Origin: Geobacter sp. UBA1603
Lineage (GTDB): Bacteria; Desulfobacterota; Desulfuromonadia; Geobacterales; Pseudopelobacteraceae
Direction: 5' to 3'
Length of the DNA: 19,474 nucleotides
NCBI GenBank assembly: GCA_002322035.1
Contig: DCNF01000045.1
Coordinates: forward strand, 5,692 to 25,165
This document shows, one piece after another, positions 13,996 to 19,474 of this stretch. The notes beneath the pieces were generated by a model. The model was not told where the DNA came from. It made no database searches and worked only from the letters and a program-made list of their open reading frames with translations. The translations under genes were made by a program, and so were the position numbers. Within the stretch, counting starts at the first letter, position 1, and each line of letters starts with the position of its first letter.

Positions 13996-15159
13996 ATGGA
14001 TCTCAAAACCATCAACGGGGTGCTGATCCCCGACACCGCACGGCTTAGGGCTGTGACAAACGACATCATTGCCGGCAGGGGCGGAATGCCGCTCTATGTC
14101 TTTCTGGCAGGCCTGGTGGCCGGTTTCTACGCCATCGGAGCAATCTTCATCCAAGGGCACGGTCATACCATCAACACCTCCAACCTGGTGCCCTGGGGCC
14201 TGCAGATCACCACGTATATCTATTTTGTACTGATCAGCACCGGCTGCACCTTTGTCAACTTCTTCGGCCAGGTCTTCTACAAGGACCAGTACCAGCCGTT
14301 CGCCTCCCGGGTAATCTTCCTCGGCATCCTGACCGCGGCGGCCGCCTTCTTTTCCCTGGCGACCGAAATGGGCCGCATCGACCGGATGTACAACTTCCTC
14401 ATTTCCCCCAATCCCTCGTCACCCATGTTCTGGATGAGCGTCTGGTACACCTGTTATTTTGTGGCCATCGTACTCGAATATATCAACATCCAGCGTAACC
14501 GCCATTCTGATAAGGTCATGTGGGGTGCGTTCTTCGTCGCCGTCATTACCCACAGCACCCTCGGCAGCCTTCTGGGTGCTGTCAGTTCAAGGGCCTACTA
14601 CTACAGTGCCCTGCTGCCGATTTACTTCCTCTTCATCGCCTTTCTCACCGGCTGCGCCCTGACCACCATCGTGGCGGCCCTGACTGTGCGTCAGCAGTGC
14701 CTTGACCCCGATGTTTACCTGGCGCCGTTTGTCAAGTTTCTGCAGATCGGACTGGGACTGGCGCTTTTAACCGGCTTCTGGCGTACCATGATCGGCCTGG
14801 CTGGCCATGTGGACGGCTCGGAGGTCTACAGATTGACCGCCCTGAACAGCATTATCTTCGGCCTCGGGGTCGCCGTGGTGGTCCCCTTTATCCTGCTGCG
14901 CCTCGGTAATAGCCCCCTATGGCTCGCCTTTATCGGCCTGTACATCATGCTGACCCAGCTCAAAACAAGAAGCGACTTGGTGATCGGTGGTTTCAAAATC
15001 CCGGTGTTCCGGGCCTATGATATGCCGGAGGTGGTGCATTACACCCCATCGGTCTACGAAATACTGGTAGTGGTAGCGTCGGTGTCCCTGGTGGCGGTGC
15101 TGTATCTTGTCTGTGAAAAATCCGGCCTGTTCGATGTGGCTGGTAGGGAGGTTCATTAG
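13996..15159 (+). CDS. NrfD/PsrC-family membrane subunit of the molybdoenzyme
   Basis: A 387-residue integral membrane protein with about ten hydrophobic segments (roughly 32-52, 66-90, 103-122, 142-163, 174-195, 201-229, 245-268, 281-302, 305-320 and 353-373). Family traits are the N-terminal PLYVFLAGLVAGFYAIGA, WGLQITTYIYFVLISTGCTFVNFF, and HSTLGSLLGAVSSRAYYYS in the middle. Such subunits hold the quinone site and exchange electrons with the iron-sulfur subunit. PsrC has eight helices and about 320 residues, so this belongs to the longer ten-helix branch. The start is three bases after the catalytic subunit's stop, with the G-run ending that gene as ribosome site. The iron-sulfur gene begins two bases after its stop. 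Coming before rather than after the iron-sulfur gene is unusual for Psr/Phs-type operons. Confidence 0.93.
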   Translation: MDLKTINGVLIPDTARLRAVTNDIIAGRGGMPLYVFLAGLVAGFYAIGAIFIQGHGHTINTSNLVPWGLQITTYIYFVLISTGCTFVNFFGQVFYKDQYQPFASRVIFLGILTAAAAFFSLATEMGRIDRMYNFLISPNPSSPMFWMSVWYTCYFVAIVLEYINIQRNRHSDKVMWGAFFVAVITHSTLGSLLGAVSSRAYYYSALLPIYFLFIAFLTGCALTTIVAALTVRQQCLDPDVYLAPFVKFLQIGLGLALLTGFWRTMIGLAGHVDGSEVYRLTALNSIIFGLGVAVVVPFILLRLGNSPLWLAFIGLYIMLTQLKTRSDLVIGGFKIPVFRAYDMPEVVHYTPSVYEILVVVASVSLVAVLYLVCEKSGLFDVAGREVH

Positions 15160-15161
15160 TC

Positions 15162-15878
15162 ATGGATCAGTTTGATGACAAGGATATCCTGGAAATCATG
15201 CATGCCGACCTGCAGCGGGCCCTGAAAAAACCGCGCAAGGAGCGGCGCTGGGCCATGGCCATCGACATGAAGAAATGTATCGGCTGCCATGCCTGCACCA
15301 CCGGCTGCATGTCGGAGAACCTGACCCCGCCTGAAATCCATTATCGGCCGGTCAAGGAAGAGGAGATCGGTGAATATCCCAATACCGGCCTCAAGTTCCT
15401 GCCTCGCCCCTGCATGCAGTGCGATGCCCCGACCTGTACCCCGGTCTGCCCGGTGACCGCCACCTACAAGCGGGATGACGGCCTGGTAGTGATCGACTAC
15501 AAAAAGTGCATTGGCTGCCGCTACTGCATCGTGGCCTGCCCCTACGGCGCCCGCTCGGCCGACGTGGGGCACTACTTCACCGGCGATATGCACGACAAAA
15601 CCTACGAGGTTGAGAATTCAGGAGAATACGGCAAGACCTTCAAGCGTAAAAGCCACTGGCACTCACCAGTAGGAAATGCCCGCAAATGCCACTTCTGCAT
15701 CCACCGGGTGGAAAAGGGGGAACTAACCCGCTGCACCACCACCTGTCTGGGGCATGCCACCTTCTTCGGTGACATCAACGACCCCCAGGCGCTGATCACC
15801 AGACTGGTCTCAAAACCCAATGTCATCAAGTACAAGGAAGATCTGGGCACCAGGCCGATGGTGTTCTATATCGTATGA
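15162..15878 (+). CDS. Four-cluster ferredoxin-type electron-transfer subunit of the molybdoenzyme
   Basis: A 238-residue protein of the DmsB/PsrB/NrfC family that passes electrons between the NrfD subunit and the catalytic subunit. Sixteen cysteines form four [4Fe-4S] sites: 39/42/45/49 (CIGCHACTTGC), 84/87/92/96 (CMQCDAPTCTPVC), 116/119/122/126 (CIGCRYCIVAC) and 176/179/191/195 (CHFC...CTTTC). Cysteines are swapped between sites in the folded family. It has no signal peptide, as expected for a subunit exported as a complex with the Tat-targeted catalytic subunit. The ATG at 15162 follows the nrfD-like stop by two bases, with GGGAGG at 15146-15151 inside that gene. It completes an A-C-B three-subunit respiratory complex. 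Confidence 0.96.
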   Translation: MDQFDDKDILEIMHADLQRALKKPRKERRWAMAIDMKKCIGCHACTTGCMSENLTPPEIHYRPVKEEEIGEYPNTGLKFLPRPCMQCDAPTCTPVCPVTATYKRDDGLVVIDYKKCIGCRYCIVACPYGARSADVGHYFTGDMHDKTYEVENSGEYGKTFKRKSHWHSPVGNARKCHFCIHRVEKGELTRCTTTCLGHATFFGDINDPQALITRLVSKPNVIKYKEDLGTRPMVFYIV

Positions 15879-15929
15879 ATTGCTGTTGCAGTCGGCGAAG
15901 CTGTATGCTAAAAAACGAATAATTGAATA

Positions 15930-15945
15930 ATCCGGTGTACCGGAT
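15930..15945. promoter_or_regulatory. Palindrome in the leader of the lysine-rich protein gene
   Basis: ATCCGGT-GT-ACCGGAT has perfect seven-base arms in the 92-base gap before the small gene, with no T-run. It could be a regulator site or an RNA hairpin shielding the ribosome site 12 bases on. A weak promoter (TTGCTG 15880-15885, TATGCT 15904-15909, 18 apart) lies upstream. Confidence 0.35.
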
Positions 15946-15970
15946 ATCCATAGAGACAAGGAGAATGACA

Positions 15971-16219
15971 ATGAAGAAAGCACTGACCCTGTTGCTGGCC
16001 GCCCTGACCGCTGTTTCGTTTGCTTCCGCTGCCTTGGCTGATCACCACATGAAGAAGGAAGATGCCAAGTCAGAAGAGAGCACCGAGAAGAAGGACGTTA
16101 AGAAAGAGAAAAAAGAAAAGAAGGATGCCAAGAAGAAGGACGGCGAGAAAAAAGATGGTGATAAAAAGGAAGAGGCAAAACCGGCTAAGAAGGGCAAGAA
16201 GGAAGTTTCCGGCTGCTAA
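15971..16219 (+). CDS. Small secreted lysine/acid-rich protein of unknown function
   Basis: An 82-residue protein. Residues 1-23 are a clear Sec signal peptide (MKK, then ALTLLLAALTAVSFASA, ALA cleavage). The predicted mature 59 residues are low-complexity: 23 lysines and about 17 acidic residues in KKE/KKD runs, two histidines at the start (DHH) and a single cysteine at the C-terminus (VSGC). No folded domain is visible; it should be disordered and periplasmic. The ATG at 15971 is chosen because AAGGAG (15958-15963) is seven bases upstream; ATGs at 15965 and 15923 are worse placed. It follows the iron-sulfur gene by 92 bases on the same strand and is closed by a strong terminator, so it may be the last gene of the molybdoenzyme transcript. 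Function unknown. Confidence 0.8.
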   Translation: MKKALTLLLAALTAVSFASAALADHHMKKEDAKSEESTEKKDVKKEKKEKKDAKKKDGEKKDGDKKEEAKPAKKGKKEVSGC

Positions 16220-16240
16220 TATTTGCTGGGCTGCCTGTTT

Positions 16241-16273
16241 ACGACATGCCGCGTATGCGGCATGTCGTTTTTT
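16241..16273 (+). terminator. Strong intrinsic terminator after the lysine-rich gene
   Basis: ACGACATGCCGC (16241-16252), GTAT loop, GCGGCATGTCGT (16257-16268): a perfect twelve-base-pair stem running into a T-run to 16273. It ends the molybdoenzyme/small-protein transcript. Confidence 0.95.
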
Positions 16274-16290
16274 GGACGCGTAAACACAGA

Positions 16291-16318
16291 TTGAAACGAT
16301 AGGTTTTCATGCTATATT
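16291..16318 (+). promoter_or_regulatory. Sigma-70-type promoter of the chemoreceptor gene
   Basis: TTGAAA (16291-16296), a 16-base spacer and TATATT (16313-16318) lie 18 bases after the terminator and about 36 bases before the start codon. A flagellar sigma-28 pattern was looked for and not found. Confidence 0.6.
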
Positions 16319-16353
16319 CGACACCATGTTAATTCATGTCGGAGGATAAACGG

Positions 16354-18003
16354 ATGAGTTTAAGCATAAAATCAAAGTTAATCGGCATGACCGTCGTGCT
16401 GCTTGTACTGATGATCATGGTCGGCAGTATTGGGCTTTACGGTTTCCGCCAGAGTAACCAGGCCTTGGAAAATGTTTTTCAGGTCAATATGAAGAACGCT
16501 GCCCTGCTGACCAAAATCGATGGCCTGATGCGAGCCAACCGGATTCAGATGCTTCTGTCGCTGCAGCATGATCCTAAAAACGAATTCAGCTCCCTGCATG
16601 AGCATCCGACAACTGCCCATACGGATCTGGCAAAAAAATACATATCGGAAATTGATCAGATCTGGAGTGAGTACGCCTCCCGCATCAATGACAAGGAAAC
16701 CCGTGACCTTGCCGATGTATTCAGCAAGGATCGCCAGAAGTACGTCAAGGAAGGCCTTGAGCCCGCCATGGCATCGGTCCTTGCGGGAGATTATCGTGAA
16801 ACCTATCGCCTAACCTTTGATGTGATCAACCCGAGCATCCAGAAGGCGAACAAGTCGATGGAAGCCCTGATGCAGCATGAAGTCGACCAGGCCAAGGCAT
16901 CCCACACCCGCGAACAGGCCACATACGCTCTTTTCCGTAACCTGATCGTTGGTGCCATTTTTCTGGCCCTTGTTATCGGGCTTGCCGCAGGTCTCTTAAT
17001 CGCGGCATCTATCGGCCGTTCCTCGGCACGCCTGCAGGATGCGGCAACGCAGTTGGCCGGTGGAAACCTTCTGGTGCGGGCCGATGTCAGTTCCCATGAT
17101 GAGCTCGGCGTTATCGGTGCCAGTTTCAATCAGATTGCTGATACGCTTCAAGATGCTATGGAGCGCGTCAGCAGTTGTTCTGATGCCTTGAACGTTGCTG
17201 CTCGTGATTTGCGGGCAAATGCGGAACAGATTGCTGCCGGGTCAGAAAATGTCGCATCCCAGGCCGTTACCGTGGCCACAGCCGGCGAAGAGATGGCTGC
17301 GACTTCCAACGATATTGCCAGCAACTGCGGTCATGCCGTTGACAGCGTTAACCGTGCCAGCGCCACCGCCTCAAGCGGTGCTCTAGTGGTACAGCAGACG
17401 GTGGAGGGAATGGCACGGATCGCGGCAAAGGTTCAGGACAGCGCCCGCACAGTAGAAAGCCTCGGCGCCCGATCCGATCAGATTGGACAGATAATCGGCA
17501 CGATTCAGGATATTGCTGACCAGACTAATCTCCTGGCACTCAATGCTGCTATCGAAGCGGCCCGTGCCGGTGAACAGGGGCGAGGTTTTGCCGTTGTTGC
17601 CGATGAGGTTCGGGCCCTGGCCGAGCGCACTACCCGTGCCACCCGTGAGATCGGCGAGATGATCAAGGCGATCCAGACTGAAACCAAAAGCGCAGTCGCA
17701 GCCATGGAAGAGGGGGTACGGGAGGTTGAGCGGGGCACCGATGATGCCGCCCGGTCCGGGCAGGCATTGGAGGATATCCTGGCCCAGGTCGGCGATGTAA
17801 CCTGCCAGATCAACCAGATCGCCACTGCTGCCGAAGAACAGACCGCCACAACCAATCAAATCAGCAGCAACATGCAGCGCATTACCGATGTGGTCCAAGA
17901 GACCGCCGGAAGTTCACAGATGACCGCCGACGCGGCCGGCCGTTTGGCCGGACTGGCCCAGGAACTGCAAGGTATCGTGACCCAGTTCCGGCTCAGGGGA
18001 TAA
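16354..18003 (+). CDS. Methyl-accepting chemotaxis protein
   Basis: A 549-residue inner-membrane chemoreceptor. A first membrane helix (about 10-30) and a second (about 196-219) flank a mainly helical periplasmic domain of about 165 residues, which resembles a four-helix-bundle sensor and has no CXXCH, so it is not a haem sensor. A HAMP segment (about 220-270) and a long coiled signalling domain follow. The hairpin tip (about 385-425) reads [20 protein letters not shown] and [18 protein letters not shown], the CheA/CheW contact region. No C-terminal NWETF-type CheR tether is present. The ATG at 16354 has GGAGG at 16341-16345; an ATG at 16336 would place that site inside the gene. It has its own promoter, and its stop overlaps the cytochrome start (TAATG). 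The ligand is unknown; the neighbours suggest a respiratory electron acceptor. Confidence 0.95.
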   Translation: MSLSIKSKLIGMTVVLLVLMIMVGSIGLYGFRQSNQALENVFQVNMKNAALLTKIDGLMRANRIQMLLSLQHDPKNEFSSLHEHPTTAHTDLAKKYISEIDQIWSEYASRINDKETRDLADVFSKDRQKYVKEGLEPAMASVLAGDYRETYRLTFDVINPSIQKANKSMEALMQHEVDQAKASHTREQATYALFRNLIVGAIFLALVIGLAAGLLIAASIGRSSARLQDAATQLAGGNLLVRADVSSHDELGVIGASFNQIADTLQDAMERVSSCSDALNVAARDLRANAEQIAAGSENVASQAVTVATAGEEMAATSNDIASNCGHAVDSVNRASATASSGALVVQQTVEGMARIAAKVQDSARTVESLGARSDQIGQIIGTIQDIADQTNLLALNAAIEAARAGEQGRGFAVVADEVRALAERTTRATREIGEMIKAIQTETKSAVAAMEEGVREVERGTDDAARSGQALEDILAQVGDVTCQINQIATAAEEQTATTNQISSNMQRITDVVQETAGSSQMTADAAGRLAGLAQELQGIVTQFRLRG

Positions 18004-19474
18004 TGCGAAGCGCGTTCATGTATGGCACATTCTGCAGCGCATCAGGCAGGGCCGGCCGTTTGGCCGCCCTGTTTTTTATTGTGCTGACTCTTACCGGCTG
18101 CCGTATGGCGCCCGGGGAATCGTGTCAGTCATGCCACCGTAATCTGGAACACGCATCGCGAAGCCATGCCGGCTGCGTTTCCTGCCATGGCGGCAACTCG
18201 GCATCCATGACCAGGGAGGGCGCCCATACTGGTATGCGCGGGCCGGCCAATCCCTCCGCTCCGGGCGAATGGCAGAAATCGTGCGGCACCTGCCATCGTT
18301 ATCAGGTTGAGCGGGCCGAATCAACCATCATGCAGACAAACCGAGGGATGATCCGCGCGATTCAGTTGACCTGGGAGGGGGCTGACGGCCGCAGCTACAG
18401 TACGGCCGGCGGCAAAGGGTATGGTCCGACTGGTGATGTTACGGAAACCGCTCCGGTGGAGGAACTGGACAACCTCTCGGGAGAACTGTACCGAAAATTC
18501 TGCTCGCGCTGCCATATCGGCATCCGGAATACAGAATCCTATGCTGCGGCTCATGCTTCCGGGTGTGCCGCCTGCCATTTCCCCTGGAATGATGAGGGGA
18601 CCTATCGCGGTTCTGACCGAAGTATGCAGGGGCGGGCAGGACACTCGGCCAGTCATGCCCTGTCGCCGCTTCCTGATACGCAGGTATGCAGCCGCTGCCA
18701 TAACCGGAGCGGGCGGATTGCCTACTCCTATCAGGGACTGTACGACGGAAACAACAGTCTGGTCCCGACCAGGGGCGGCGAACCGGGACCGGTTCTGGTC
18801 AGCGGCGCCCGCAATCTGGTCCACATTGCGCCTGACGTCCATGCCGCTGCCGGTATGGAGTGCATTGATTGCCATACCTCGCGGGATGTGATGGGTGACG
18901 GCTTCCAGTACCGGAGTATGTATCTGCAGACCGAAGTGGCCTGCGAGGATTGCCACGGCAGCGCTACGGAACTGCCCCGTTATCGCGAGATCACTCGTGA
19001 AAACGATGAGGCGCTGCGGGAGTCGAAACAGTACAAACGGCCGGCGGTGTCGGGAATGCAGATGATCCAGACCTCCCGCGGCCGCAACTATTCCAATGTG
19101 TTTTACGAGAACGGCGGTGTCTGGCTGCAGGGCAAGCGGAGCGGCAGGCTGCATAGAGTCAAGGTTATCACCGGCACCCCGGAACACACGGTCACCGGCC
19201 ATGGGCGCCTGGAGTGTCACAGCTGCCATTCTCGGACATCGGTCCAGTGCTATGGCTGCCATACCCGCTATGACAAGGCCCGCACCGGTATGGATTTCAT
19301 CAAGGGGGAAGAAACCGCTGGCGCCTTCAGTGAAACCGAAGATTATCGCATGCTTTACCCCTTTCCGCTGGCATTGAACCAGCGGGGCCGGATTTCCCCG
19401 GTGACACCTGGCTGCCAGACCTTTGTGACGGTTGATGAGGCTGCAGGAACACGATCTCTGTCAGAATACGTCGC
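18003..19474 (+). CDS. Multihaem c-type cytochrome, probable lipoprotein (cut by window end)
   Basis: The frame from the ATG at 18003 stays open to the window end (490 residues), so the C-terminus is missing. The N-terminus has arginines, a hydrophobic stretch LAALFFIVLTLTGC and a lipobox-like LTGC, suggesting an outer- or inner-membrane lipoprotein facing the periplasm or cell surface. Ten CXXCH haem c motifs are visible, at about residues 41 (CQSCH), 58 (CVSCH), 94 (CGTCH), 167 (CSRCH), 188 (CAACH), 229 (CSRCH), 287 (CIDCH), 314 (CEDCH), 405 (CHSCH) and 416 (CYGCH). A 90-residue haem-free gap separates the last two from the rest. The start overlaps the chemoreceptor stop by one base, with AGGGG just upstream, so translation is coupled. 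It is a likely long-range electron carrier. Its partner and terminal acceptor cannot be read from the sequence. Confidence 0.93.
   Translation, partial: MRSAFMYGTFCSASGRAGRLAALFFIVLTLTGCRMAPGESCQSCHRNLEHASRSHAGCVSCHGGNSASMTREGAHTGMRGPANPSAPGEWQKSCGTCHRYQVERAESTIMQTNRGMIRAIQLTWEGADGRSYSTAGGKGYGPTGDVTETAPVEELDNLSGELYRKFCSRCHIGIRNTESYAAAHASGCAACHFPWNDEGTYRGSDRSMQGRAGHSASHALSPLPDTQVCSRCHNRSGRIAYSYQGLYDGNNSLVPTRGGEPGPVLVSGARNLVHIAPDVHAAAGMECIDCHTSRDVMGDGFQYRSMYLQTEVACEDCHGSATELPRYREITRENDEALRESKQYKRPAVSGMQMIQTSRGRNYSNVFYENGGVWLQGKRSGRLHRVKVITGTPEHTVTGHGRLECHSCHSRTSVQCYGCHTRYDKARTGMDFIKGEETAGAFSETEDYRMLYPFPLALNQRGRISPVTPGCQTFVTVDEAAGTRSLSEYV
18047..18077 (+). terminator. Terminator-like hairpin inside the cytochrome signal-peptide codons
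   Basis: CAGGGC-C-GGCC (18047-18057), GTTT loop, GGCC-GCCCTG (18062-18071): ten pairs with one bulged C, directly followed by six T. In frame it encodes part of the lipoprotein signal peptide (GRAGRLAALFF). It could end most chemoreceptor transcripts and act as an attenuator for the cytochrome. Confidence 0.6.

Noticed and set aside
16281..16301. Flagellar sigma-28 promoter for the chemoreceptor
   Set aside because: TAAA at 16281 is not followed by a GCCGATAA-like box at the right spacing; a sigma-70 pair fits well.
18321..19262. A 313-codon minus-strand open frame at the window end
   Set aside because: It is antisense to the plus-strand frame with ten CXXCH motifs, which is clearly the real gene.
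1..19474. CRISPR array, tRNA, rRNA, insertion sequence, phage or defence genes
   Set aside because: No regularly spaced direct repeats, no tRNA-like cloverleaf or rRNA stretch, and no transposase, integrase or defence domain were seen.

Overview
The window looks like a chromosomal stretch from a Desulfuromonadota (Geobacteraceae-like) bacterium. The reasons are a cytochrome gene with at least ten CXXCH motifs, a periplasmic haem/rhodanese protein, an NrfD-type molybdoenzyme operon, a type I-beta DAHP synthase, anaerobic-style cobamide genes and generally GC-rich coding sequence. This assignment is inferred from gene content; no database was searched.

Left part (1-4.7 kb, plus strand): the 3' part of thiL, then tkt (transketolase), a Crp/Fnr-family regulator and aroF (DAHP synthase). 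Tkt makes erythrose 4-phosphate, a substrate of AroF. A structured ~190-nt RNA that looks like 6S RNA follows, with its own promoter. A two-way terminator then separates it from the convergent cobamide operon.

Middle (4.7-10.05 kb, minus strand): a LysR regulator, then a CbiH/CobJ-CbiP/CobQ fusion, cbiB and cobD. The last three overlap or nearly touch and form a late cobamide (B12) operon. No cobalamin riboswitch is visible upstream of it in this window.

Right part (10.25-19.47 kb, plus strand): a probable respiratory block. It has a secreted monohaem c-type protein with three rhodanese-like domains and its own terminator. Next comes a Tat-exported molybdopterin oxidoreductase, an NrfD-type membrane subunit and a four-cluster ferredoxin subunit in the unusual order A-C-B, then a secreted lysine-rich small protein. 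After a strong terminator and a new promoter come a methyl-accepting chemotaxis protein and, overlapping its stop codon by one base, a multihaem lipoprotein cytochrome cut by the window end. The simplest reading is a polysulfide/thiosulfate-type respiratory module in which the rhodanese protein handles sulfane sulfur for the molybdoenzyme. The substrate is an inference.

Points most worth a second look are the haem/triple-rhodanese protein beside an A-C-B molybdoenzyme, the CbiH-CobQ fusion, the 6S-like RNA, a terminator-like hairpin inside the cytochrome signal-peptide codons, and two palindromic repeat-like sequences, one inside thiL and one directly before the Crp/Fnr gene.
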